In this document: positions 7,978 through 15,937 of the stretch, piece by piece
Layout: each line of letters opens with the position of its first letter
Position numbering within the stretch: position 1 is the stretch's first letter
Notes under the pieces: model-generated
Seen by the model: the letters and a program-made list of their open reading frames with translations, nothing else
Databases searched by the model: none
Told to the model about the DNA's origin: nothing
Made by a program: the position numbers and the translations under genes
NCBI GenBank assembly: GCA_904397895.1
Contig: CAJFOZ010000003.1
Location: forward strand, 1-36,415
Origin: an uncultured Clostridia bacterium
GTDB taxonomy: Bacteria; Bacillota; Clostridia; Oscillospirales; Acutalibacteraceae
Direction of reading: 5' to 3'
DNA length: 36,415 bases

Positions 7978-8985
7978 TTAAAGGACGTAGATAATGACAT
8001 CACGGCGGCCAAATTGGGCGCACTCAGCGTAGGTATCGAAGAACAAATCCACAACAGTATTGCTATTGTAGACAAACCCGCCGGTATCTGCGGCGATGCA
8101 ATAGCCGTAATTAAACTTGCCGTCGGCCGATACAATGTAAAGACGGGTGCCATAGGGAATTTCACGGGGGTCAACCGCCACGTGGCCCTTCATAGCGGGA
8201 CGGCCGCTGGCAGTGAATTTACCGGGGCCGTTGTAAGCAGTGGCCGAACCGGTGATAATCTTTTTGTAGGAGATGGGCATGCCGTTGGCATCAAGGGCCA
8301 CAGAGGAGGCATCCAACTGGGAGATGGTGGAACCACTGGTAACAGGGGTGTACACATAGGTACCCACCAAAGTGACTTCGTCCACAGGCTCCTGTTTGAC
8401 AACGTCACCCTCTAAGACCGATTCGACAACCCGGCCACCTACAATCTTCTGCTTATAAACAGTGGCGGCCACACCGTTCTGACCGGCGGTCTCCAACTTA
8501 CGGGTGCCCTTGGGAAGAGACGCACTGGTGCGCTCAATCTGCTCAAAGGGAATTTCTTTTTCTACTTCAACCGTTTTATACTCGACCGAACCGTCGGTTT
8601 CCTCAGTAGAACCGTACTCGGCCAACATGCCATAGTAAGAGACGGTCACCGATTTTGCATCGGCTGTTACAGTATTAACAGGCAAAGAGGGCACTTCATT
8701 GGCACGCAGGATGGTGATCTCACGGTCGCCGGTGTTGGTATCGCGGCTATCCACATAGTCCTTGTCGGAGACGGATACACCTGCCAGTTCCAGTACAGCG
8801 CCGGTATCCTCAGTGGTGGTGGCGATGGAACGGGACTGATTGCCGTCAAAAATAGTGACGGTCTGCACATTGTAAGCTGCGAGAATAAAGACAGCGGCAC
8901 AAGCAGTCGCGAGAAGAATAACGGCAGACATCCGGCTCTTCAAAATATTAGACATCCGCTCTGTTAAACGTTTCTTGTCTGTCAT
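7978..8985 (-). CDS. G5 / 3D domain cell-wall protein (YabE-like)
   Basis: A 335-residue exported protein. Residues ~18-38 form a signal peptide or anchor; residues ~40-130 resemble the ubiquitin-like DUF348 repeats of YabE-type proteins; residues ~140-215 are a G5 domain (VEVEKEIPFEQI ... LPKGTRKLETAGQNG); the last ~95 residues are a 3D domain, with the conserved aspartates seen in VAVDPREIPYGTRLYI, AADTGG and VVDLFF. The 3D domain is the fold of MltA-type and Rpf-like lytic enzymes, so cleavage of peptidoglycan during growth or spore outgrowth is likely. The ATG at 8985 has AAGGGG 8 bases upstream. A promoter and an attenuator-like hairpin lie in its leader. Confidence 0.88.
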   Translation of the reverse strand: MTDKKRLTERMSNILKSRMSAVILLATACAAVFILAAYNVQTVTIFDGNQSRSIATTTEDTGAVLELAGVSVSDKDYVDSRDTNTGDREITILRANEVPSLPVNTVTADAKSVTVSYYGMLAEYGSTEETDGSVEYKTVEVEKEIPFEQIERTSASLPKGTRKLETAGQNGVAATVYKQKIVGGRVVESVLEGDVVKQEPVDEVTLVGTYVYTPVTSGSTISQLDASSVALDANGMPISYKKIITGSATAYNGPGKFTASGRPAMKGHVAVDPREIPYGTRLYIVSADGKFNYGYCIAADTGGFVYNSNTVVDLFFDTYAECAQFGRRDVIIYVL

Positions 8986-8997
8986 GTCGATTACCCC

Positions 8998-9030
8998 TTA
9001 CTCAAAAAAGATTGGCTCCCATTGAGCCAT
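8998..9030 (-). other. Eleven-codon open frame in the leader of the 3D-protein gene
   Basis: On the minus strand, ATG (9030-9028) opens ten sense codons encoding MAQWEPIFFE and a TAA stop (9000-8998), which is immediately followed by the AAGGGG ribosome-binding site of the 3D gene. The frame runs exactly through the terminator-like hairpin at 9004-9029. There is no good ribosome-binding site in front of this ATG, so translation is uncertain and it may be chance. Confidence 0.3.
9004..9029 (-). promoter_or_regulatory. Attenuator-like hairpin in the 5' leader of the 3D-protein gene
   Basis: On the minus strand, TGGCTC (9029-9024), a 5-base loop, GAGCCA (9018-9013), then ATC and TTTTTT (9009-9004): an intrinsic terminator lying between the promoter (9081-9110) and the start codon at 8985. 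The transcript begins near 9074 with a second copy of GGCTCAA (9074-9068), which can pair with the same GAGCC arm. That offers a mutually exclusive, anti-terminating fold. No known riboswitch consensus is recognisable in the ~45-base segment upstream. Confidence 0.5.
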
Positions 9031-9080
9031 GGTAGCAACGAAATCAAAGTAGAAATAGGCCCTTTGCTTGAGCCTCGCCT

Positions 9081-9110
9081 ATTATAATGCCGGATGGAGG
9101 CCACTGTCAA
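9081..9110 (-). promoter_or_regulatory. Strong sigma-A promoter of the 3D-protein gene
   Basis: On the minus strand both boxes are perfect consensus: TTGACA (9110-9105), an 18-bp spacer, and TATAAT (9086-9081). The leader to the ATG is about 90 bases. Confidence 0.88.
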
Positions 9111-9575
9111 ACCGCATCAAGGGATCTGATTTGGTCATTCCATACAAACTGGAAGGTCCCTCAAAGGGATGTTGTCCTGTTTTTTGGAAGATTTGGTACT
9201 GAACATGCGTTTGAAACATTTGTTTTTAAATGAAATTGCTTTCTTGTAGAAATGCACAATTGAGATGAAAAAATAAGAATTTAGTTGTACAAAATATAAC
9301 TTGTAACTTGTTTGTAACTATTTTTTCACTCTTTTGTAATGCATAATATGAGAAAATTGAATTTTTTCAAGTGTAAAAAAATATCATTCTAGTTTGTGCA
9401 AGTTGCTATTTATGAATGAAAATTTGCACAAAACCAAAGGGGATACAAGCGGTTTCGGCAGTATACTTTGTGATGTGTTTGGCAAAACCATAGATTTGAC
9501 ACTATATATTGTGTATTTTATTAAAGTGAAACACAATATGCATTTTTGCTTTTTTAACCCTATGCAGGCCTACCT
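9111..9575. other. AT-rich gene-free stretch between the 3D gene and gpr
   Basis: I see no convincing gene here on either strand. It contains TTGTAAC direct repeats at 9301-9307 and 9312-9318 with a related TTGTAAT at 9334-9340, spaced 11 and 22 bp; an inverted repeat ATATTGTGT (9506-9514) / ACACAATAT (9531-9539); and a plus-strand promoter-like pair TTGACA (9496-9501), 17 bp, TATTAA (9519-9524) that has no sense gene downstream and would read into gpr from the antisense side. Confidence 0.5.
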
Positions 9576-10463
9576 TCAGGATACTAACGCCACTAAATCC
9601 TGTGGGGATAGGGTAGGCTGTAAGGCGGCGTTAATGGAGAGTGACAACAGAAAAGCAGCCCGATCGATTAGCAGATCGATTTCCTTGGGAGTGACCACCA
9701 TACCTCGGCCTTGGGGCTCCATTTTTTTGCGGATGGTGGGTTCGTCTTCGGGCATAGGATGGGTAAGATCAGCAGCTAGGGTGAGGGCGTCTACCACCGT
9801 GGGGACGCCCATAGCGATGACAGGTACCCCTAAAGACTCCTGGTTGATAAGGGTGCGGCGGTTGCCCACACCGGCGCCTGGTGTGATGCCGGTATCAGAT
9901 AGCTGTACCGTGCACCCCAAACGACTTAAACTGCGGGAGGCCAAAGCGTCTACAGCGATGACAGCCGATGGGTGGACATGTTGGACCACACCTGCCAGCA
10001 ATTCTCCTGTCTCCATGCCGGTCTGGCCCAGCACTCCAGGAGCCAATACCGCCACAGCGCGAAGGCCTTCCAAGCCGGATGCCCGGATAAATTCTTTTTT
10101 TAAATGGCGGGTGGCCAGTACCTTAGCCGCTGTACGGGGACCAAGTGCGTCAGGGGTGATGGCGGAGTTGCCCAGCCCTACCACTAGGATACAACCCTCC
10201 TTGGGCAGAAGAGAGGAGAGAGCTTGAGAGACAGCTGTGAAACGGGAGTCAATGTCTTCCCCAGCCTCGGAAAAGGGAGGCGTTTCCACCGTCAAGTAAT
10301 GGCCTTGAGGCTTTCCTAGGGCCTCACTTCCCCGCTTGTTTTGGATGTGCATAGAAATGGTTTTAATATCCCCTTTTATTTCCTCGTGGTAACTGACGCC
10401 GTCCGGCAGGGATTTTCCCGCCAGTTCCCGGCATTCCACGGCCAAATCAGTGCGAAAGATCAT
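9576..10463 (-). CDS. gpr: Germination protease (GPR endopeptidase)
   Basis: A 295-residue protease of the GPR family (peptidase family A25), which cuts the small acid-soluble spore proteins when spores germinate. Family signatures visible: an N-terminal pro-segment beginning IFRTDLAVE, LVVGLGNSAITPDALGP around residue 100, APGVLGQTGMETGE, and a central IAVDALASRS followed by QLSDTGITPGAGVGNRR. The ATG at 10463 is preferred because GGGAGG lies 9 bases upstream; the open frame continues upstream but with sequence unlike the family. It is the clearest sign that the organism makes endospores. No unambiguous sigma-F/G promoter could be recognised by eye. Confidence 0.94.
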   Translation of the reverse strand: MIFRTDLAVECRELAGKSLPDGVSYHEEIKGDIKTISMHIQNKRGSEALGKPQGHYLTVETPPFSEAGEDIDSRFTAVSQALSSLLPKEGCILVVGLGNSAITPDALGPRTAAKVLATRHLKKEFIRASGLEGLRAVAVLAPGVLGQTGMETGELLAGVVQHVHPSAVIAVDALASRSLSRLGCTVQLSDTGITPGAGVGNRRTLINQESLGVPVIAMGVPTVVDALTLAADLTHPMPEDEPTIRKKMEPQGRGMVVTPKEIDLLIDRAAFLLSLSINAALQPTLSPQDLVALVS

Positions 10464-10641
10464 AGAGGAGTACCTCCCATGAAGAAGAAAATATAAGATA
10501 CTCCTATTGTTGGCAAAGAAAAAGGAAAATATACGGCGGACAGAGTCCGCAGCCACATCGCACCTGGCTGGGAGGGAAAAGGATAGGATAAAACAAATAG
10601 GTTTTCCACCGTTTGTGGGTATCCTGTGGAAAACAAGATGC

Positions 10642-10670
10642 AAAAAAGCCGCCAAGATAAACTTGACGGC
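10642..10670 (-). terminator. Terminator of the glycosyltransferase gene
   Basis: On the minus strand, GCCGTCAAG (10670-10662), a 5-base loop, CTTGGCGGC (10656-10648, one U-G pair in the RNA) and TTTTTT. It follows the glycosyltransferase stop by about 35 bases and separates it from gpr. Confidence 0.88.
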
Positions 10671-10705
10671 CGGAACCATATGAATTTGAATGAAAACTAT
10701 GCAAA

Positions 10706-11905
10706 TTATTTTGCACGGCCTTCTTTTACTTCCTGTGCATATGCCTTCCAGAAGGCAAAACGTTTCTGATCCAAGACTTCTTTGGAGAAAGTAGCGGCTA
10801 CAGCGGAATTATCCCTGGCACACCGTTCCATCTCCTCTGGATGCTGGACAAGGCGGACTATTTGGTCAGCCAACTTACGCCATTTCTTTTTAGGGTGTAG
10901 GTAAGCATCCCCCAAAAGCTCCGGAATACCACCTGTAACGGCACCCAAAGAGGGACATCCCCGGCTCATGGCCTCCACAAGCCCCCTGGGAAGGCCTTCT
11001 TGCAGGCTGGGACAGAGAAAGATATCGGTTTCATCCATCCAATTTAGCACAGCTTCTCCCGCCGGTAGGGTGCCACAGAATACCACCTGATCGGTAAGTC
11101 CTAGGGATTGTACCAAAGGTTTCCACTGTTCCGGATCGCCGCCCCCTAAGAATCTCAGCTGGAAAGGGGGAAGCTGGTCCTTGACAGAGCTTAACGCCTT
11201 GAGAGCTGTCTCATGCCCTTTAAAACGGACATCCAGCGATCCCATTAGGCCGAATTGAAGGGGCGTAGGACGGCTTTGAATGCGTTTGAGACGCCGTTCC
11301 AATACTTCTGGACCAGGGGCATTGATGAATACATTGGAGACACCGGTCTGGATGCCTCGGGAAGGATACCGTCCCTGAAGGAAATTTTGTGTGACATATA
11401 CCACTCGCGGGGCTTTTTTGGCGTAATGCCGGTTGGTCAGGAACATGACAGGGGCAAAAAGCTTACCAGACAAGCGTCCGTAATTCCACAAGGAGTCCCA
11501 TGCGCAAGCCACCTCTTCCAAAGCCCAGGGTTTGCCCATCCGGATGGCCTCACGGCAAGCCAAGGCCCCGATGACGCTGGGCATACGGATGACAGCACAG
11601 TCTACTTGGGACAAGACCTCTCGGATATGCCCCGCAACTTCCTTATGATGGAGTACCGCATCAGGGGGGCTGTGATAGGCCAAAGCCGGACGTACGGTTA
11701 CATTTGGACCATCCGCACGGCTGTATCCTTTTTTCTGAGCCGGCGTCATAGAGGAGCTGTCTTTTAATCGGCACACCACTGTGATGCGGTCAAAACAAGG
11801 GAGATATCGATCCCGCCACAAAGTATAGGGTAAATTGAGAGCATAGTAATTCCCCTCGTCATCCTGGATCATGGGATGGTCGTGAAAAAAGGCCATTTTT
11901 AGCAT
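10706..11905 (-). CDS. GT4-family glycosyltransferase
   Basis: A 399-residue GT-B fold glycosyltransferase. The C-terminal nucleotide-sugar domain is clear: FGLMGSLDVRFKGHE (residues ~235-250), RFLGGGDPEQW, VVFCGTLPAGEAVLNWM, and the EX7E motif in LQEGLPRGLVEAMSRGCP, followed by TGGIPELLGD. There is no signal peptide, so it acts at the cytosolic face on a lipid-linked sugar. The start is the ATG at 11905, 8 bases after GGGGAGG; a TTG two codons earlier is too close to that site. It lies 27 bp downstream of the fused tyrosine kinase, forming a two-gene exopolysaccharide unit. The sugar substrate cannot be predicted. Confidence 0.9.
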   Translation of the reverse strand: MLKMAFFHDHPMIQDDEGNYYALNLPYTLWRDRYLPCFDRITVVCRLKDSSSMTPAQKKGYSRADGPNVTVRPALAYHSPPDAVLHHKEVAGHIREVLSQVDCAVIRMPSVIGALACREAIRMGKPWALEEVACAWDSLWNYGRLSGKLFAPVMFLTNRHYAKKAPRVVYVTQNFLQGRYPSRGIQTGVSNVFINAPGPEVLERRLKRIQSRPTPLQFGLMGSLDVRFKGHETALKALSSVKDQLPPFQLRFLGGGDPEQWKPLVQSLGLTDQVVFCGTLPAGEAVLNWMDETDIFLCPSLQEGLPRGLVEAMSRGCPSLGAVTGGIPELLGDAYLHPKKKWRKLADQIVRLVQHPEEMERCARDNSAVAATFSKEVLDQKRFAFWKAYAQEVKEGRAK

Positions 11906-11932
11906 TGTCAAATCCTCCCCAGATGTGGTTCA

Positions 11933-13426
11933 CTATCCATTTCGGGTATTTCGATGACTGTTTTTGGAGCCCTGGGAGTGGGAGAGATCCGATTCACGAT
12001 AGCCGTAGTAATAGGTAGAACCATACCGGCTATATCCCAGTAGGCGGCTGGGACGGGCCACGCCGTTGAGCACACAGCCGATAACTGGTGTTTCATCGGA
12101 ATCCAAGTCATCCAGGGTATGACGGATGGTATTGGAAGGAGTGAAATCCTGACGGATCACCAGAATAGTGGCATCGGCAAAGCGACGCATGGTCATGGCG
12201 TCGGATACCACATGGGCCGGCGGAGTATCAATAATAATAAAGTCAAAGTTGGGTTCTACAATCTTAAAGAATTCCTGCATAAGATCATTGCCCAGGAGTT
12301 CAGAGGCCTGGTCGGTTGCTTTGCCGCTGTAAAGAATGGATACGCCGTATTTCTCATTTTGATGGATGGCGTCCATAGGGTAAACAGAGCCGGTCAAAAT
12401 ATTGGACAAACCCTTGGCACGTTGGCTGGACTGCTGGAACAGGTTATGCTGGGTGGGACGGCGTAAGTCCACATCCATCAAAAGGACTCTTTTCCCTTTC
12501 TGTGCCAAAGCAATGGCAAGATTGGCTGCTACTGTGGATTTGCCTTCATCGGCTAGGGTACTGGTGACGATAAATTTCTTATACCCCCGTTCGGCCGCTA
12601 AATTTTCCACACGCACCCGTAAGCTCTTATAGGATTCTACATAGGAAAAATCCGACCGAGGAGAGATCAATAAGCTGGAATCCCCTTTTTTGGAACGGCT
12701 CCTAGAACTGATGGTAGGGATGGTGGTAAGCAGTTTAACCGGCAGTAAATCATAAATGTCCTCTTCACTCTGGATGGTGTGGGAGAAACGGGTGATGATC
12801 CAAACCAAAAAGAGGCCAACGGCCAGGCCCAGCAGAGCGCCGGCGGTGGGATATAAAATTTTCTTATAATCAGGATTAGGGCTTTGGGCCATGCGGGGCT
12901 GGATTTTCTGGACAGAGTTGACAAAGGCAGTGCCAGAACTGGAGGAATTATCATCCCTAGGATTGACCACAATATCAATGGCGTCCATATAGGCCACGGC
13001 CAAACGATAGGCGGTGTCCGGATCGGAGGCCGTGACCTTCAGTTCCAACACGCTGCCGGTAGCCTGGCTGATGGACACCATCTTTTTCACAGCTCCAGGC
13101 TGTAGGTCCAAACCGGTTTGTTCCAATACATAATCAATGGTATCGGCTCCGGTCAAAAAGTATTGATAGGTTTGAGCCAAACCACTGGCCGCCTGGATAT
13201 CGCTCATTACCAATTTGGGATTGCCTTCGCTATCTTGGCTGTAAAGCTGTAGCCAGAAGGAGCCGGTGGAGGAATAGGTAGGTTTATAGGTGAGCTGGGC
13301 AAATAGGAAGCCTGCCACCGCTAGGATAACCAATAAGATGGTGGGGATCCACCAAGATTTTTTGAGTTGCCTCAAATAGCGGAAGGTGGTGGGGCTTGGG
13401 GCTGTGGAACTGTTCTGTTCGTACAT
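11933..13426 (-). CDS. Fused polysaccharide co-polymerase / BY-type tyrosine kinase
   Basis: A 497-residue protein with two parts. Residues 1-~215 are a Wzz/CpsC-type co-polymerase with transmembrane segments at ~28-47 and ~195-213 flanking an outside loop. Residues ~265-497 are a CpsD/CapB-type kinase: Walker A TLADEGKSTVAAN, Walker A' VLLMDVDLRRP, Walker B FDFIIIDTPP, and a Tyr-rich tail (YSRYGSTYYYGYRESD) that is the likely autophosphorylation cluster. It controls chain length or export of a surface polysaccharide. In most Firmicutes these parts are separate genes; here they are one, as in proteobacterial Wzc. The ATG at 13426 has GGAGG 6 bases upstream. Confidence 0.92.
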   Translation of the reverse strand: MYEQNSSTAPSPTTFRYLRQLKKSWWIPTILLVILAVAGFLFAQLTYKPTYSSTGSFWLQLYSQDSEGNPKLVMSDIQAASGLAQTYQYFLTGADTIDYVLEQTGLDLQPGAVKKMVSISQATGSVLELKVTASDPDTAYRLAVAYMDAIDIVVNPRDDNSSSSGTAFVNSVQKIQPRMAQSPNPDYKKILYPTAGALLGLAVGLFLVWIITRFSHTIQSEEDIYDLLPVKLLTTIPTISSRSRSKKGDSSLLISPRSDFSYVESYKSLRVRVENLAAERGYKKFIVTSTLADEGKSTVAANLAIALAQKGKRVLLMDVDLRRPTQHNLFQQSSQRAKGLSNILTGSVYPMDAIHQNEKYGVSILYSGKATDQASELLGNDLMQEFFKIVEPNFDFIIIDTPPAHVVSDAMTMRRFADATILVIRQDFTPSNTIRHTLDDLDSDETPVIGCVLNGVARPSRLLGYSRYGSTYYYGYRESDLSHSQGSKNSHRNTRNG

Positions 13427-13498
13427 GATGATCCTCCTTGGTTTTTAGGGTAGCCCTAGGAAATACCGGATGAGACATGGTATAATTCATAAAGAAGG

Positions 13499-13519
13499 CC
13501 GGGTGTAAAGGTCACCCGG
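13499..13519 (-). promoter_or_regulatory. Leader hairpin of the exopolysaccharide unit
   Basis: A perfect 7-bp stem (CCGGGTG 13499-13505 with CACCCGG 13513-13519, 7-base loop) lies about 25 bases into the expected transcript. It has no T-run, so it could be an mRNA-stabilising or protein-binding structure. Confidence 0.4.
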
Positions 13520-13550
13520 ACGCAACACTAAAATAAAGTATTTCCTTTTA

Positions 13551-13579
13551 ATGATATTAGAATTCACAACCAATGTCAA
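13551..13579 (-). promoter_or_regulatory. Sigma-A promoter of the exopolysaccharide unit
   Basis: On the minus strand: perfect TTGACA (13579-13574), a 17-bp spacer, and TATCAT (13556-13551). The leader to the kinase start is about 118 bases. Confidence 0.75.
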
Positions 13580-13854
13580 CAATTCGCGCCCCAATGAAGA
13601 AAACCACTATCCACAAATGATATTAGTGCATATAAATAAAGGGTTCCCGTCAACAATACCTTGTGAGAGGCCGAATAGAAGGAAAGGAATCTGTGTATTT
13701 TATCATTTCTATGTTGGAAAAGTAAGGTTTGCCCATGCCTTCCAGGGAAAAAGCATAGGCATACCTATATTAATAGGATAAGAAGGGCCTTTATCTTTAG
13801 CATTTTAATCGACAAATACACAACCACATGAAAGATAATCTAGGAGAAAGGACG
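13580..13854. other. Gene-free divergent intergenic region
   Basis: AT-rich stretch between the exopolysaccharide promoter and the CYTH gene. I see no gene, tRNA or clear repeat. A plus-strand promoter for the CYTH gene must lie here, but no pair of boxes stands out. Confidence 0.5.
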
Positions 13855-14508
13855 ATGAAAATGGAGATCGAACTCAAATACAAAGTGGAGGACGAAACAA
13901 AGTGGAAAAGCCTCAAGCAGTCCCCCCGATTGACCCATATGATGAAAGAGCCGCTTTGGGAAAGACCGATGTTGGCCGTTTACTACGATACGCCTGGGGG
14001 ACATCTTCGCCGGATGGGTGCGGCTTATCGGGTGCGCCTGGAAGGGGACCGGTATGTGGCCACCATCAAGAGCCAAAGCGAGGAGGGACAAGGAGCATTG
14101 TCCCGCCGGTTGGAATGGAATGTAGTGCAGCCGGATGAACTTCCCCGTCCAGATGTATTTCTTCGGGGCGACGTTCAAAGCAGCGATGCTATGGATTTGT
14201 TGATTCCCATCCTGAAGCTTTTAAAGGAACATGGCGTCCAGGAAATGGGACGTACGGATTTTACCCGTTACGGCGCCGAGATACAATGGCAGGGGATGCG
14301 GGCTGATTTGTGCCTGGATAAAGGACACTTGTATGCAAATAAAAGACAATCCCCCATTTGTGAAATGGAATTGGAGCTTTTAGAGGGGACAAAACAACAA
14401 CTTGAACAGTTGGGGGGGGAATTCGTGAAGCAGTACGATCTTTGTCCAGAACCCCGTAGCAAATACGCACGAATTCTCATGCTGCTGGATGGCAAAGAGG
14501 TTGACTGA
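13855..14508 (+). CDS. CYTH domain protein (triphosphate-tunnel family)
   Basis: A 217-residue protein starting with the family signature EIELKYKV (an ExExK motif). Further basic and acidic tunnel residues appear as YRVRLEGDRYVATIKS, RRLEWNV, RADLCLDKGHL and CEMELELLEG, and the C-terminus has PEPRSKYARIL. Proteins of this family bind triphosphates with a divalent metal; known members are inorganic triphosphatases, thiamine triphosphatases and class IV adenylate cyclases. In Firmicutes a polyphosphatase or triphosphatase role is most likely, unproven. The ATG at 13855 has AGGAG 8 bases upstream. The mnmA promoter begins inside its last codons. Confidence 0.88.
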   Translation: MKMEIELKYKVEDETKWKSLKQSPRLTHMMKEPLWERPMLAVYYDTPGGHLRRMGAAYRVRLEGDRYVATIKSQSEEGQGALSRRLEWNVVQPDELPRPDVFLRGDVQSSDAMDLLIPILKLLKEHGVQEMGRTDFTRYGAEIQWQGMRADLCLDKGHLYANKRQSPICEMELELLEGTKQQLEQLGGEFVKQYDLCPEPRSKYARILMLLDGKEVD

Positions 14509-14530
14509 CCTGGACAAGTGCCTGTATACT
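14501..14530 (+). promoter_or_regulatory. Sigma-A promoter of mnmA
   Basis: TTGACT (14501-14506), an 18-bp spacer, TATACT (14525-14530). The -35 box overlaps the last codon and stop of the CYTH gene. Transcription would start about 50 bases before the mnmA ATG. Confidence 0.65.
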
Positions 14531-14585
14531 GTGATATCATAGCCCAAAACCAATGGCCTATATTCGATGGAAAGGGGGAACCGTG

Positions 14586-15653
14586 ATGGCGGAAAAAGTG
14601 ATGGTAGGGATGAGCGGAGGCGTGGATAGTTCCGTGGCCGCCGCACTCCTGCTGGAACAAGGATATGACGTGGCGGGTATCACTTTAAAACTAAAACCGC
14701 AAAGCGGCTGTAGGGCTGGGCAGCCGGACGAAGCCGAGGATGCTAGGCGGGTGGCCGATAAGCTGGGCATTGCTCATTATCTGGTGGATCTTACCAAACC
14801 GTTTTCCCAGTACGTCATTGATTATTTTGTGGAGGAGTATCTCCATGGGCGGACGCCCAATCCCTGTGTGGCTTGCAACCGCGCCATTAAATTTGGGGCC
14901 ATGCTGGAGAAGGCACAAGAGCTGGGATATCATAAGATCGCCACGGGGCATTATGCTTCAATTGAAAAAGAGGAAGGCCGGTACCTTTTAAAAAGGGCGC
15001 CGGCCGGCAAAGACCAAAGTTATGTGTTGTATCATCTCACCCAGCATCAACTTGCCCATACGGTATTGCCGTTGTGTAGGTATGAGAAGGAAGAAATTCG
15101 ACGTCTGGCCGAAGGATACCGCCTGCCGGTAGCCCGTAAGCCGGACAGCCAAGAAATCTGCTTTATCCCGGATGACGATTATGCCCGGTTTATCCAGGAT
15201 TATGCAGGAAAGACGACGCCCCCAGGGGATTTTGTGGATGAAAAGGGGAATGTCTTGGGCCGGCACAAGGGGATTTTGCATTACACCGTAGGCCAGCGCA
15301 AGGGATTGGGAATGGCTTTTGGCAAACCTATGTATGTGCGGACCATCGATCCGGGGAAAAACCAGGTGGTGTTGGTGGAAGGGGGCAAGGAGTATTTTGC
15401 CGGGCTGATCGCCGACAAAGTGAACTTTATTCCTTTTGACTGGCCAAAGGAGGAAATGGAAGTGCAGGTCATGGTGCGGTATCAGTCGCGCTTGACGCCG
15501 GCGCGTCTTATTCCCCTGGCCGACGGCAAGGTACAGGCCCTGTTCGACACCCCCATCCGGGCGGTGACGCCGGGACAAGCTGCGGTCTTTTACCATGGGG
15601 ACCTGGTATTGGGCGGAGGACGGATTGTAGAGTCCCTTCCGTTAAAGGAGTAA
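14586..15653 (+). CDS. mnmA: tRNA-specific 2-thiouridylase MnmA
   Basis: A 355-residue enzyme that places sulfur on U34 of tRNA-Lys, -Glu and -Gln, using ATP and a sulfur carrier. The PP-loop is GMSGGVDSS at residues ~7-15; the first catalytic cysteine is in GRTPNPCVACNRAIKFG, the second in DSQEICFIPDDDY; GVGQRKGLG-type sequence (HYTVGQRKGLG) opens the central domain and a C-terminal beta-barrel follows. The ATG at 14586 has a run of G (AAAGGGGG) 7 bases upstream; the GTG one codon earlier is an alternative. It is full length. The downstream fragment gene starts 6 bp after its stop. Confidence 0.96.
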   Translation: MAEKVMVGMSGGVDSSVAAALLLEQGYDVAGITLKLKPQSGCRAGQPDEAEDARRVADKLGIAHYLVDLTKPFSQYVIDYFVEEYLHGRTPNPCVACNRAIKFGAMLEKAQELGYHKIATGHYASIEKEEGRYLLKRAPAGKDQSYVLYHLTQHQLAHTVLPLCRYEKEEIRRLAEGYRLPVARKPDSQEICFIPDDDYARFIQDYAGKTTPPGDFVDEKGNVLGRHKGILHYTVGQRKGLGMAFGKPMYVRTIDPGKNQVVLVEGGKEYFAGLIADKVNFIPFDWPKEEMEVQVMVRYQSRLTPARLIPLADGKVQALFDTPIRAVTPGQAAVFYHGDLVLGGGRIVESLPLKE

Positions 15654-15659
15654 CCAATC

Positions 15660-15863
15660 ATGATAACCACCATCACCCATTGGACGCAACAAAAACTGGA
15701 CCAGATCATGGATATCTGGTTTTCATCCAACAAACAAGCCCATCCTTTTATAAAGGTAGGTTATTGGCAATGCCGTTGGAAGGAAGTGCGGGAAGCCATC
15801 CCAAGGTCGCACGTGTTGGCATGGACCAAAGGGGACAATATCATTGCTTTTCTAGGTCTATAG
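15660..15863 (+). pseudogene. Truncated GNAT acetyltransferase remnant
   Basis: A 67-codon frame that starts well (AAAGGAG, then ATG) and reads like the first third of a GNAT N-acetyltransferase: IMDIWFSSNKQAHPFIKVGYWQCRW, then LAWTKGDNIIAFLGL, which is where the central beta strands of the fold would begin. It then stops at TAG. The acetyl-CoA binding segment (R/QxxGxG/A) that should follow is absent in all three frames downstream, so this is a deletion remnant, not a simple frameshift. It may still be translated with mnmA. Homology is recalled from family patterns, not searched. Confidence 0.6.
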
Positions 15864-15937
15864 AATGGGAGATGGAATGGAAAGCTGACATAGGGCTGTA
15901 GCGACACAGGATCCGAAAAAAGAGAGGAGAGATTGGC

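Noticed and set aside
8985-9080. c-di-AMP (ydaO-type) riboswitch before the 3D-domain gene
   Set aside because: This riboswitch is a frequent partner of such genes, but the leader is only ~90 bases and lacks its conserved helices; the hairpin is better called an unclassified attenuator.
9394-10227. 277-codon plus-strand frame reaching into gpr
   Set aside because: The second half is the complement of gpr; the first part is AT-rich intergenic sequence without protein character.
13440-13854. Small genes in the 13.4-13.85 kb gap
   Set aside because: Open frames there lack ribosome-binding sites and family character; the region holds a promoter and a leader hairpin.
15781-15800. Second CACGTG core as a parS site
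   Set aside because: The flanks (TCG and TTGG) do not follow parS, and it lies inside the acetyltransferase remnant.
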